A DNA stretch of 64,000 nt from positions 1,567,790 through 1,631,789 of the forward strand of contig NW_017804398.1 of assembly GCF_001625305.1 (NCBI RefSeq), written 5' to 3'. The position numbers were made by a program, and so were the translations under genes. The stretch is from Branchiostoma belcheri. Taxonomy: Eukaryota; Chordata; Leptocardii; Amphioxiformes; Branchiostomatidae. Positions 46,301 through 61,300 of this stretch are shown here, one piece after another; position 1 is the stretch's first letter, and each line of letters opens with the position of its first letter. Below the pieces are notes generated by a model, which made no database searches, was not told where the DNA came from, and saw only the letters and a list, made by a program, of their open reading frames with translations.

Positions 46301-49300
46301 TCAGAACTGGCATACGGTTCACTTAGCTCCAAGTCATCTTTTATTGCCGCATTATTAAAATGATTTATTCCAGTCATTTTCAGGTACCGCCATGACTGGT
46401 GATATCAGGATCTTTCATTCATTATGTGGGGAGAGTTTTTCTTAAGAAAAGACGTTCCAAAGTTTCCCAGAAAGACTCACCTGATGATCCACCTTTACTG
46501 CTTCTCCTGTCCACATCAGGTTGGAACTTCATGTTTCTCTTAGAGTGCTTACCTGTGGATGGTACCAATCATATCAAATATTGCAAGCTTGTACTTGATT
46601 CATTCTCTATTTGTACATGAATCTAAGAAACTTAACATAAAAAAGCTTTCTGCTTTCAATGCTTATTAACAATCTTTAAATTGTGCTCAAGGAGCTTCAT
46701 AAACAGCCAAAACATTGAAATTGAAGAATATATTTCATGAATAATGTGAAAAAAAATTGAGAATACATAGCACATGAACTATGACGACATTCAAGCTTCA
46801 CACCAGCATAATGTACTTCCTACCTCTTGCCCACGGTAGTAAAGACCTGCGTTTCTTCTCAGTGCCATCCCCAGTCAGATCAACAGCATTTTCACGCACC
46901 TTCCTCCATAACTAAACATTGGAAAACAGAACTTTTAGCAAAACAGCAACTGAGTACAGCTAACAGGAATGACACAGGTACATGTATGTAGCATTGTGCA
47001 TTCTACCAAATTTGTGTATTGTTTTCATTTTATTGTACAACAATTCCGTAAGATTACATCATGTAGATTACTCTACCAACCTTCTGGCCTCGGCTCTCCT
47101 TGCTGGACTTGCTCGCTGTATCATCAGCGTCTGACCCACTGTTGGACGCCAGGTCATAGGGCAAAGGTCGTCCCTCCACATCACACAACATGCAGTCTTG
47201 GTACAAAGGTGACTTTAGGAAGCGGGAGTAGCTATCGAATTTCATCAACTGGAATATCTGAAAAAAAAAAAAAACAACTAAGCATCAGGATTACATGACA
47301 AATACATCTCTACAGTGGTATCTATCCAGATTCATGGTAAAATTCTTCTCTCTACAATTTATAGAATCATACTATAAAAACAATGTTGTACATATTTTGT
47401 ATTCAGGTAAAATTTTGAAGTAGAAACTAACAACCATTATGCGTGAATATTTTCTTTCTTGACTGAATTATATGCTTAACCTTCTACCCAAAGGCTTACA
47501 TACATGTACTGATCAATCATACCATTTATGTTTACTTCTTGGGCAACCCACAAGCAAAATGATTAAGAAGACTCTGTCAATTCACAACCCTGTAACTCTA
47601 ATGGTTGATAATCCAACAAATTCCACGTTCTTCATCAATCTTTCAATGACCTAGAAAGCAACAAACCATGTTTCCTCCTCCTCATCATCATCTTTGTTAC
47701 ATTTCAGTGCTTGGCACAGAGGCAGGCTGTCAATGTCAAAATTCTGTCCTTGCAAGGCATGTTTGGCACTCTACATACATGTACATTATGTCCATTGTCA
47801 GTGTTTCTTACATGAAACATTCTGATTTTAGAATTATGGTAATCCTCTGGCAATGCTGATACAGATTTCAAATTACAGAATGATGCACAGTGATGAAAGA
47901 TAGAAGGCCTGATTGATGGTTTGAGTTTATTGGATAGGAATGGTCTAATTACATGTATTGAGACATTCCCTGAAGCCATGTACATGTACATCAGTGCCAC
48001 ATAACCATCCCTCAACAGTGATGGGGGGTACTATAAACTTTCTACAACCACTGCTCACTGAGTCAAAGTCATGTTCTATCTGCATACTGTGAATCAAAGA
48101 AGAAGTGGATTGCTCATCCCTTGATAAAGACTAGAGTTGGTCCGTCAAAAATTTGGGTAAGCCAAATTTGGGTTAATGTTCAGAGACAAATTGCAAATGT
48201 TCAAAGATAAATTGCTACTGTTGCATCCAATTCCTTTAACTGAAAACTGATATTATATTATTAAGACACATTTTACACATGGAGGCTGTGATGTGGAGTG
48301 TGGAAAGAGACACATTCTTCTGATCACGCTCGAGTAATTTGAAAATGGAAAATGTATCCAAGAATATGGCTTTTGTCTGACTGCCTATCACCACTAAAGG
48401 TTTCCTCCCTGTAAATGGAAGCTCAGACGGATTCTCTCTGCTTCACTTAACCCTACAGACATTTGACAACCTTTGGTCTTTGGCAGTTCTTTCTCTAAGA
48501 TTTCAAGGACAAGTCTTCCGCACTATTGGCCATTGGCTGGTGTTAATGGAGAGGAAGCCATCGCAGTGATAAAGGTAAAAGCACAGAACAATCATGCCAA
48601 ACTTGACCTTGCTGTGGAAAGTCATTTACCTGCTGTGTTCATATCTTACCTAATCTAGCTAGGGCCATAGGAAGTCAATTTCATGGATGACATCCCCCAC
48701 ACACTACCCCTGTTGACTACTAATCTTATGGTAGAGTGCAAAAAAAAAGATGGGCAAAAAAAAAAAGATACACTTGGCCCTGAAACAGCCTTTGCATTTG
48801 ATCTAGAATGCATATTTCTGTTGAAATATTTTTGTAATAAATCAAAGAAGAACACAATTATATCATTCTCTAGTTCTGACCTGCTGCTGTGCGAGGTTGA
48901 ACATGTCGTGTGCGGGAGAGCCCAGCATCTCGTCCACCATCTGCCTGGCCTGGCTGTCGATGTTCACCGGCATGGACGCCTTACTGGACATGTGTGTGCT
49001 GTAGATCACCTGTGCCTGGGTCACCATCTGAACAACATCCAGAAATTAGGATTAATTCATCTATCAACTGTACAGAGTTACTGCATTTGTGGAAAGACTT
49101 GACATAACAGGTGATTATCACTTCTTCAAGATGTCATCCTGAGACCAGACTGTAAGGTCTGAACTACTCGTAACAGGACGGATCCCTTCTCTTTCGTTAA
49201 GTGTGGTGGGATCTTTAACATGTTCAAGGTGTGGCTCTCCTTAAACAGGGTACTTATGCTTTACGCCCTATCTAACATTATGTACACCAAGTGGGGAAAT

Positions 49301-52300
49301 AGGTGTGAAGTGCCTTTCCCAAGGACACAACAGTGGGGCCTGCCAGGGATTTGAACCCGCAACCTTCAAAGTCAACAGCCCTAACCACAAGATCACCTTG
49401 CCACCATTTCTAAATTCATATCAATCAAGAACTCATCACATACATGTAATAGCATTTATTCTTCACATGATAAGCCTGTGACTGAAAGCCTTGACTCAAG
49501 AGTTTTGAATTATTCTCACAGCAAAGTTTTGAATTATTCCCACCAGTAAGCCACTTACACTTCCATGTCTCGCAGCTACACCACATGGTAAGCCAGACAA
49601 ATCCTCACCAAGCCAAAAAGGTTTTCTACTGCACAGCAAAAGAATCAGAGGAGCCAACTATACATAATCGACTTATAGCTTACTACATACAAATGTACAT
49701 TCAGAGTCAGACTGCTGGTGTCCTTGGTGGCTTCATTTGTCATATAATATTTCTGGCACGTTTGGGGCACAGAATTGGTTTTAAAGACAGACGCATACAT
49801 GTATCTCAAGTTAACACAGGGACACTGGTACCCTTGCACCAGCAGAGTTTAGCATCATAAAAGAAATGCCAAAACGTGTCACATCATTTTTGGGCATCAA
49901 AGGAACCTGTTTACCTGGGTACAGCCTAGAATACAGCACCCTAATGGTGCCCTTCAACTCCAGGCACCAGCGATAAGACTAGCCTGCACGAGTCATTATT
50001 GCCCTAAACCCTTTCCCAGGATCACAGCAAAGCTGCGGTTATCTTCAATGCACAAGATAGGAGGCTGCAGTAACAGGCTTCACACGTACGTGTACTTTAC
50101 AGGGTGATAACAGATTTCTGATGCAGAGCGGGGAGTTAAATCTTGTCTGGCCTATAGGCAAGCAGAAGTGCATAATGTGGGAGGGGGGTTATGGGGTCAC
50201 AAGGGAGACATGTTAGGGATCAAAGGATTAATGAAAGATGGGATGTCTTGCCAGAAAGCTAATATTGCCACGCAGTGTTGAATGTGTTGGATTGTATAAT
50301 GCTGTCTTTAAGCCTGCAGGATTAATTACATTTCAGTATAATAATTCATATTTCAAGAATGATGAAGCATGTAGAGCTAGTTACATGTGGAGCATAATAA
50401 TTAATCACCCATTCAAATTTGCAACAATGCCTTAATCAATTTCAGAACCTGGAAAGACGAGATTGTTGTTACCACCTTCAGGTAAAATGAAGAGAAAAGA
50501 AGTCCCTTGCACAGTGTGAAAGCCGTCTGCATTCCCATAACACACTACTTCATACATGTGCATGGGTATTATATTGCAGCAACTCTATAGCTTATAGAAA
50601 AAGTGCCAAAACTTGACATTGTGTGAAGTACGTAATAGAAACTCCACACAGCGTAATTTTCTGGAATAACAATTAGCAGACTGAGTAGTATGGTCTCCGT
50701 TTCCTAAACAACACCTGCACCACCACGTGCACTTATTAGGAAAATAACAACTGTAAAAAAACACCACAGTTAAAGCAGATGGCAAATTTCACAAGCACGC
50801 AGCACACGTCATCTTATACTTGAATGTCTAGTAACTAGCACTTCACTCTCTGTAACTTCCCAGAAAAACACTTGACTTTGGCAGTGTGCGTAAGCTTTGT
50901 GCTGCATCGTGTTTCCTTTTTTCTGAGAACAGGTCTCCATTTCCTGAACTGATGCCAATAGTCGGCTGCCTGTGTGAAATTTCAGACGCTAACACAGCAG
51001 CAAACCTGACTGAACAGGTTCATTTGATGGGTGTTTAGGAAAAACAACAGCTTCTTGTCATTGAAGTACATGCAAAAAGTTTAGGACTTCATTCGTCATA
51101 TTGAAGTACATACAGTAACTACAGAAGAGAAGATGAAATGTAATAAAGTGAGTGAGTTTACTGGACAACTGGACTTGGCCTTCAGTATTGAAAGGAGCTA
51201 TATGGCTATTCCATGGAGTTACAAAAGTTCCCTAGCTCTCACAATTTTTTACATATCATAAATTATGTACTGGTTGGGAATTGTTGGGCATTGCATACAT
51301 AACATACATGACTGCATGTATATTTTGGCTGTATTTACAAGACCACAATGTACATATAACCTGCCATCACTACCTTTTAAGTAACACCTTAGGCATACAC
51401 ACCTCTTGCTGATCTGTGATTGCTTTGAATTTCTCACATTCAGTCCAGAATACGATGTTTTCCTCGCTGTATTCTTGTTTCAGGAATTCCTGTAAGGCAA
51501 GGAAAAAATTCTTCCAGTTCACAAAAGTAAAATTTATTTGTGAATTAGCTAGCAATCAAACTCTTTTTGCCACTTTATGTTGTCTGCCATACTCCTAAAT
51601 GATGAGAAAAACAAGCATTAATTATAGACAATTCAGTAAGTATTTTTAATGATTTAAACAACATTTCATGTGCAGCACATAAGAGCAAAAATATTAACAA
51701 GAATCAAACTTAAAGGATTTCATGAAGATGTGAGTTAATGTTATGTTGTGCCATCAATACACATTAAAAAGGCATGAAAAATATGGTAAGTATGGTACAT
51801 GTAGGTAACTACCATTTCAGCACCAAGGACAGTCATGCTGTAGTCAATCCTGTGTGTTTGTGTAACATATGCTTTTTATATGTCTTTTGAAGTTTCTTTT
51901 TTTTCCAATTATTGATATTGATTTAAGCAGATATTTCTGTACAAAAAAGGATCAAGTTATGTTATTTCTTTCTACAGGTAGTTTATTGGCATCAATTTCT
52001 GTAAGTAACTGCTTCTCTTCTTATCTCTCCATAGTGTTCATTTCAGTTTTGATTCTATAACAAGTAATTTTGTTGTAAACTCACAGTAAAGCATGCCAGC
52101 CCTGCAGGGTCGTGTAACAAGCGGTCAAAGCTGACTGCCCAGCTGGCCACACGTCCGGTGGCGGTGGCGCTGGCCGCCCCTGCTACATGTGCCTCAGGAA
52201 CGCTGTGTGTGCTGGTGTTACTGGCCAGGCTGCTGACACTGCTGCTGGGGTGCAGCTTTCCCGACGCACCGTGGGGACGCGCCACTTCTGCACCAAGAGG

Positions 52301-55300
52301 AGGGAGGGATTATTAGTGTTTTCCAAGAAACTCTGTGTCTACCTTACATACGAAACATTTTGATTGAATACATGTACATGCTGTAACAAGTACTAAGATT
52401 CCTTCCAGATGGCACTTCAAATAAATTCCATGCTGCAAACTCACCAAGGTTCATTCTTAATCCAATGCTTCTAGATCCAGAAATCCCAATACTCTAACAA
52501 GTAACAGCAATGCTTCATTATTTTATTACTGTCATTATAGTAATCCGCAGCAAAATGTCAGACACAGCCTCCTGCTGTTAGCTAAGAGCCAGACTCACTA
52601 TTTATAGTGTTTAATTGTGAGTTCCACATTGTACATGGGCACGAAGCCTTGGCAGTTTGCCTAGTCAAGACGGTAGTATAAGACGAGGACATGTGTGGTA
52701 GGTTGATAAAGAATTTCTGAATCAGTGCATATTACAATGTATTTCAGCTAGTTGAACAATTATTCATTTTCTAAACAGCATATTTAGAGATTTAATAGCA
52801 TTTATATAAAATAGCAGTCAAAGCACTGTGATGTACTGTGGGTATGAGATACAATCTTTAAAGAGGAAACAAATAGACAAGAAATTTTGCCAGTGTAACA
52901 CTTGAATTTAGAATGTGCAGATGCAGAAAGGATTTTGGATGGTTCAGCACAAGAACGGAATAGAGTAATAAAACCCAGCTAAATACACCATCTACTGGGG
53001 TTGGTTGATATGTTTTTATAGAGCTTTAGAGGTCCTAGAATTACATTTACAATTTTGTACATACATTCTGATCAGCATTATCTCAGTAAGTAATGTGAAA
53101 GAGTGGTAAAAACAAGAAATTAGGTACTTGAGGAATGAGTAAAATTCCTCTGTTTGAAGAGTCTTGGGGTGATATTTTAAGGATGAGACTACCGCAGGTT
53201 CCATATCAATATGGCGCAGAGAAACTGTACTAGTGTCCATGTGTGTGGTGGAGATAAGCAACGGTCCGTTCGTTTTACATCCCATGTTTAAAACACAAGT
53301 AGGGTGCCTGAATGAAAAGATTACAAGACAAGAGCAATAACCATTTACATGTAATTGAGAAGTCATTGACACACAGCTAAGTCTTTTTTTGTCTTTGGTT
53401 GAGCGTAAGTGTGAAAACATCCTTTTACGATGTACATGTATCAGTTAAATGTAAATTCAGTTAAAGATAACTTACCTCCATCGGAGACTGCAAGAGACTG
53501 AAAAACAAAAAGAAGAAATGTCACTGCTAAGTATGATGGAATTCCATACTAAAGCAATATGTATCTATCTGATTGAATAATTGCTTGTACAAGCATTACC
53601 CATTTAATTTACATCTATTTCAATAACATCAAGCACATATCATATATTTTGAGGAATGCTTACCATAGTGTGATTGTAAGCCCTGATAGATGCAGATACA
53701 CAGATTTTCCCTTAACTGTACATGCAGGTACCTCATACATCTACTCCTCTACAGTTATGAGGAATATTCTCCTTTTCAATGTGCACACCCACCAGACAAG
53801 AAGCATACAAAGAGTACCTATGGTTGGGCTAGCAACCTACTGTGGACAACATCCTTCATTCTGAAGGCTGGATCAAAGGTGTCTTATTTATGCTGCAATA
53901 CATCAAGTCAGCTATGGGAAACCTTTCTTTCCTGATCACACTTTGGTAAGCATGTTACATGCAAGGATGTATGATGTTCATATGATACTAGTGTACATTT
54001 TTGTAAAGCCTCTGAAGCATCTGGGGGAGGTTTGGAAAATATTACAATTATATATATGTCCAGGTCAACAGTTGAAGGAATTTTTTTTATTTATCAACTT
54101 TCATTTGAAACATCTTTTTTTTTTCAATCACATGTACTCAACTGTGCAGAGATTTCCAGATAATCTTACTGGTCCGTTAACTGAGTTAGTTATGCCTTAT
54201 GTGATTAAAACGCCCCCTGTTTCCTACTCATTGTCATTCCCTTTTCCTTTTCTTCTGAACTGGCCTGCCTTGTGCTTTATACATCCATCTTTTCATTATA
54301 AGTGAAACTTGTTTTCCCCACTGTAAATCCTCTGGAGAGAGTGTAAAAAACACCTGTCAGATTTGCACAAGCTGTGACTGCCTGGGGCATGATGGGTAAC
54401 ATGACCCCCTCTTGCAAACAGGAGTCAGCCATGCATGGGCCACCTGTGCAAGTACTACTGATACCAGTCCTCATGGTAACACTGGAGCAATACCGTGGCA
54501 TTCCAGCCCTGCAACAATGTTGCCATGGGCTGCTCTGAACTTTATCCGTTTCCGTAATCATCAGTTGGGCTGCAGCCTGAGTCTGGATATTCTGATAACT
54601 CCCTTACTTGCCTAAAATATATACTGCACAATATAAGTGTTGGCATTTTATGCAATGAATAATGAACCTTTGATAGGATCTAGACTTGAGAGAATAAGCT
54701 TGGTTACTAATGGGACAAAGAGTAGTCCTGTGATATTCACAAAGACAAAGCTTATGGGTTTTGGAACCGGTTTGTGCCTAAAGGTGTGTATCACAGAAAA
54801 GAAAGAGCCATTCACTAAATACATCTTAATGCAGAAATAACCATTTTCTACAGTGTTTCAAAATGAATTTGGCAGGGTGCATTTTACAAGAGAACTGATA
54901 ACCCTATCGGTGCCCATTTGGTATAATGGAAATGTTACGGATATTTTTTAAGGGCATGGAGTCCAAAAGCATTCTTTAAGTTGAAACTTTTCCCTCATAA
55001 ACTGAAGAAATACAAGTAAATACATGTACACCATAATTCTCTATCAGTGTCTGATCCACTGGTGGTTGGCATACAAATGCCTTGTGTAAGACTTTTTACT
55101 ACTATAATACTAGTGAATAAAAATGTAAAGTGGGGTTCTGAACTCAAACAAGGCCATTTGGGACTGAGTTTCCTGTACAAAGTGGACATGCATGTGCATG
55201 ATACATACATGTACATGCCTGCCTACCTGCCTAAATGCTTATGCCAGAACTGACCCCTAAAGTAAAGAAATTTCAGTTCTAATCAGAAACCTCCATGCAA

Positions 55301-58300
55301 AATTAAGTGATGATTCTGAGAAACATGTAGAAACATATAATAAGCACTGTGATCATCATAACTTAAATCGAACACAAAATGATGACTGAAAGGACTGGTT
55401 TATAACAATCATGCAAATATGTGCAATGACTTAAAAGTTAAATGTACAATTTAAATACATGTACATGTAATGTGTACTGAACAAGAACATACAGATAAAG
55501 GTAACATGTTACGTTGTACCTGTAGTCCAGTACTGTAACAATGAACCTGGGCATCACTGGAATTAGACGGGGAGGCTGGGACTAGTACAGGGCCAGGGTC
55601 TGCCATATTCTACAATATCCACAAAATGGATAGAGCTTATTCTAAGACCACCTTCATTGCCTTCCCAACTCCTCATTACGGTACTTGAGGTGACTGCAGT
55701 TGAAGGACATTACATTGGCAATTATGCTGTACGTATAGAAGTGGCCCAATTATCCATGAGAAAGTCCCCGTAGGTCTGTGCAGAGGTGGAGCACAATGGG
55801 GTCTCGCAGCAGAGCTTAGGAGGAAAACTGGGGCCTGTTGAGGGATGCCGTCTGACTCTGAGATGACATGCCTGGGGACAAACAGCATCTAATGTATCCA
55901 GCGCTGTCAGGGCAATCTTGCCATCAAGGTGCAGGACATAAATAAAGGGAGCAGGAGTCAGCGTAAGAGCTTTGTTTCCTGCTGAAAGGCTGACACTGTG
56001 CATTTCTTTCTCAGCCGACAGATTACACATACACATAACATGATTACACATACATGTACAGGTACCCAACAACCTGACTTGATGTTCAAAGAAACTCTAC
56101 AAGATGGCTGACCCTTACCAGAGATGTGTAGAGAATTATATACTACACAACTTGTATCACGCATCACCCCAGGTACCAGCCTGACCATAGGTCTGATTGT
56201 CTCAGTGCCAAAGGCTGGATGTAGATCTGACCCACAAAAGGGCTGGAACTGAGCGGAAATACACTCAAATTTCATTGCAAAGTGTGCCCAAAGTTCAGAA
56301 AACTTGGTATCCCTCTCAAAAATTGTAACAACATCAATTCTAACATCCAAATACGATATTCAAATTTTCGAAAACAGCACACACAGCGCATGCATTTTAC
56401 GCATTCGAATTATTCTATGGAAAAGTTGGAAGCCCTGTGATAACTGCTAGAACCCCATGTGATATGGGTACTGTAGTTATCACACGGGCCAGAACACCCA
56501 TATTGAACATTGTTGTGGCCCAGCTATGAGTCTGACATAATTAATGTCAGTACTGGTGCTACTGTACATGTAGGTCAGGGTGATACACAACAAATGCATG
56601 ACTGAGTTTCCCAATGTGAGTATAGATAAATAATGAAATATTCATTACTAAAAAAATTATGCAAATTGTACATAGATCCACACAAAAAATCCAAATATAT
56701 TATTGTACTATTTTGGGACTTTGAATTGTGTCAAAGTGTACTGCACCGTACAATTTTTTCTAGTTGTTTTTAAAGATCCAGAAATTAACAATGGTATACA
56801 ATGTAAATGGAATTATCGATCAATTCAACTGTAAGTCAAACTTGCAAAACAGAAGAACCCTTGGAAACATTTTGTTCATTTTGGACATACAGTCACATAA
56901 ATATCCCTCTGGCAACTAAAATACCAATGGCCCTTAACTTGAAACAGTGGGATTTCTTCCTACATAAATGTATATATATAGCTGACCCCTTCTGACCTGT
57001 ATAGGATGAAGCTGTCACTTACAATATATATGCTGATAAGTCAGTATGGCAAAAGTGTACCCAAGGATATACACGGGTGCAATTTAAGCAAGATGGGTAA
57101 GTCAGAGTATGCCCGCCCAGAGATTTTAAGAATGTCATCTCCACTTTGTGTATAAAATATCAGACTCTCCTGGCTACATACTGGAATTCTACATATTTAT
57201 GATGTCAATGAAATACTTGAAATGGATTGGAATAAATGCTATAGCAGGGCTCAAAAGACATCCAACATTGAAAATTACCTGAACCGGATAAATTTTACCT
57301 GCACTGCTCAAAATTTATAAAGTGTGGATCATATCAAAATAAAAAGTAAAAACTGTTCAGAAACCATTGCCGATATTTCTTTTATACTTCAATCATAGTT
57401 GGTAACTGCCAATGGAGCAAATAAAAATTCACTACATGTAAACCCAGTACATGGACCGGTGCAAGTTAGGTGCAGGTAGAAATTAAATATACCTGCGCAT
57501 GCCGCACAGCTCAATTCACCTACATGAATTTCAAGCCCTGTATACACATGGGAGAATGTGGATGTGGATTTTGATGGTAGTAGGAAGAGGTCTTGGCTTC
57601 AGGAAGTGGATAACTTATGGAGGAGATACAACTATGATGGACTACATGTACATTCATCTATATCCACTCTGCAACAGTCTAGCTAGAGAAAAGATAACAA
57701 GGATACAAGGAATATTGGTATCGACTCATTAATTGATTATCTGGCAGTATCACACTAGCATCGTCTCAGCTCTGTCCCCCAGCTACTCTAATGGACTGAT
57801 GAGACCATGTATTAGATACCTTTCAGTGCAGTATCTTTCTAATATCTACATTAAGCTGGCTCACAGTGTATGAGACTGTCCATCAAGTGCAGGCTAGCCA
57901 ATCAGGCTCATTCATTAGAAACAAAGCTATCACGATTTTGTAACGTGAATGGAAGTGTTATCTGAGCGTGCGTGCTGCAAGAAAGTTTCACAAGCTCTAG
58001 GTACTGTAATCATGATACAATTACTAATTACTAACAGTAACAGAGACTTATATATACACTGTAATTGTTGCTGGTTGTTTAATCTACATTACTTGCATTG
58101 AACTTCCAAACAGGCTTGAGTCACAACAAGGAATTAAATATGTATTAATGGGTTATCATAATAGGGAAAATCAGTCAAAACTAATTCTAAAACACCAGAG
58201 AGCTGTTTGGCAGAAACTCCAGTAACTGTTGAACTTTGTGGGAAAATGTATTAAAGGTTGGCTCACATGAATACTTTTATTGTATGGGTTTACCACAAAT

Positions 58301-61300
58301 AGACAACCAGTCTGGTACCTTCTGGCACAATGCACATGCTTAATGCATTGTATTTACCAAGGCCATGCATCTTTGATGACAGGCAGTAGGAATGGAGGGG
58401 CTATCATTGTTTCGAGTCAGGTACTTTTCATGTGTACATGTCTTTGTGGGACTGAACTGAAGTCGTGGCAATGTCATCTCAGTACAAAGGTGTCAGACCT
58501 TGTCTTTTTCCTTTTTACGTAAACCCTCACTCCACGTCTGTGATCATTATGGAGATCTTTATCCATAGAAATCAATACCAGCCACCTTGTGGTGACTTAC
58601 TGTTTCAGGAGTGGGGTCTGAACAAGCCCCTGGCTGCCTTGTGGGTATTAAGCTGTGCAAACACAGAGGAATAAACTTTGAGATAACACTGCTTGGTGAA
58701 GAAACTACCGCAGAAGAATTTAGAGTTACATGTATGGCAAGATGAATAATACTCAAAAACAATAACACAGCTACCCTGACAGATACATGTAGTACTTTCA
58801 ACTTATTGAACTTTTGGATATTCTGAAATGGTATCAGCAAGCAAACTACTAAATGGAAAAGGGAAAAAACAAGGCCAATACCAGAGTATTAATTAGAAAA
58901 GTCAACAGAACACAGTCTGTAATGCACTAGACAAAATCTATATTCAATATAGATTTTGTCTAGTGCTTTACAGACTGTGTTCTGTTGTTAACAGGTGTCA
59001 TTCACATAGCATCTTCATAGGGGGTCCCAGTACTGTACTTCTTTAGTCCGAGTTGGCCCATGATTCATGAGACTGCAGCACATTAGGTACACATTAGGGA
59101 AGCACAGGGACATTCAGCTAGCTACACATGTAGTAATGGCTTAAGGTTGCATCCGTCATACTCATAGTTAGCAGCATTATTGAATTCAGCATATAACAAA
59201 ATGGTACCTCTAGGAACAATTAGAAAACATATGCATGTTTCTTGATTGACGGAATTTAAGGTAGTGGATGTGAAACTGGTGCAGGTGATTTTGAATGGTA
59301 TCTGCACTGGTGCATGCATGCAGAAAACTATATTTCAATCCTTGCATGATTGTAGTAAACACAAATATTATGTACAGACGGTCTGACCTGAAATATGGAA
59401 ATATGTTTAATCAAGTCTTCCTAAATATGAATCAATATGACCTGTCTTATAATCAAAACAGAAGTAATGAGTTACCACATTGTATATGTTGTTAGTCCAA
59501 TGAACACTGAATGAAGTTGAAGGAAATTGATATACTTATATTATAATAGTACCAAGCTTTGTTTCCCAGCAGACTAAAATGTATACATATGTACATGTAC
59601 ATGTATCTACCTGCTTCGTATTCTTTGTACATGGGCTTTTATCAGCTTAAGAGCTTTCAAAGGGAATAAAAAAAGTATCTATGCATACTTAACAAGAGGG
59701 TGGTAAAAGCCTTGCATGGCTGCATGGATGTCTGAGATCACTTACATTTCAAAAAGGAATGAATATGTTATCTCAAGTTCAGAGTTAAACTTTGATGGGG
59801 GATTAAAACGAAAAGTAGAAAGGCAACATTGACTGATAATAGCAGAACAATCAGAAAGTGCTCAGGGATAATGTCTAAGGATTGTACTTTTAGACATAAT
59901 GTTTCTTTTATGTAATCTTTGCTTTGCTTCCCTTTTCAGGCAGATGTGTTTTATCTGTAGGCCCTTTTCTCCACAGATCTATAAAGTATCTGTGTTCCGT
60001 GAAAAGGAGCAGAGCAATAAACATACTGTATCTTTCAACAAGGGGAGCATGCATGTGTATCTCTTCAACACAGTGCTCAACATACAATGTACATGGTGTA
60101 GATTGACAGAAAATCCATTTGGCTGTAACCCATATCGCTACTCAGAAATTACCTCATCCAACAGTATAGACACATCAAAGCAGCTTTCTGCTTTCACACA
60201 AATGTAACATGCCTTCTGATAACATGAGATACCACAATATTGACTTGAGGATAAAGTCCTGCCCAAGCAAGTTAGATATGTTGGTCTGTCAAACAGACTC
60301 TATTGTGTTGAACAAACAATAACACACAGAACTCACACCAAGGCATAGGACAATCGCTACTGAAAAAACATCAGATGAGTGTGATGTTTTTGTGGGAAAT
60401 TACCGACTTACTACAGAGCCTTGTAAATCTGGTGATATATGAGTCAACTGTATTTATGGGTATACCACAGACATAGCTTTTCGCTGGACGTGAAATGCTT
60501 GTTTAACTTCTAGCACATAGTCTACCTGAGATTCCCCCCTCCCCAACACCTTCATGTATGTGAAGGTATGTCGTGATTCTATAGCAGAAATCCCTACAGG
60601 CTTGTCCATTCATTGTTACCCTATATCCATTGTACCTGAGTACCAACAATTGTGTACTTACCACTGGCTTTCCAACGATATAGAACACAACAGGCATCGG
60701 TGCACTCTTGTTTCCCAGACACTAAATCTTCCCAAACTTTGCAAAGATACTACTGATTGGTTCAAAACTTTCAGAGGTGAACTTCAGGAACTAGTTGTGC
60801 TAAGGACCTTGCTAACATGATTCTACCGTTTGGGGAGGAATTCTACCCCTCCAGCATGTCCAGTGATGGTGACTGGGTTTCAATTGGTAGCAAGTGCAGC
60901 ATGCCCAACCAATTATGGTTGGGGTCAGGTATCAACTAAAGGAAACAGTTTTTCTAGTGGCAGGCCCACTGGGTCATACCAAATGAAATCACCAGGGGAG
61001 GGGTAGATAGGACAAGACTTATTATGCAGATACAAGTATCAAGATATACATCAGTATCACTTTAATACAATTTCCAACATTGCACATGTCTTGATTTAAC
61101 AGCTTTTAACAGAGATGTGTAATGTATAAGAGTAGATGAAATAAGGGACTGAATTGTGTTGTCCTCTCCCAGCTGCACTGATGCCAATGGTTTACCACAT
61201 CTAAACTTACTAAAGTAAACAAAATTTGTCCTGACAAAAGCTGGATTTTTAAACGGCTTTTTAAAATGGCTTGGCCAAAATACCCCTTCCCCACGAAAAC

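Larger units (their letters stand above)
44875..46376. other. Haplotype copy 2 of the duplicated assembly segment
   Basis: Begins TTGATGGGCCATTGCC, as at 42,671, and ends near TTATTCCAGTC, as at 44,853. It lacks the 750-bp insertion and has more minisatellite units. Confidence 0.85.

Noticed and set aside
55958..56350. 130-codon minus-strand frame
   Set aside because: No recognisable domain, no splice partners in phase, and ordinary intron composition around it.
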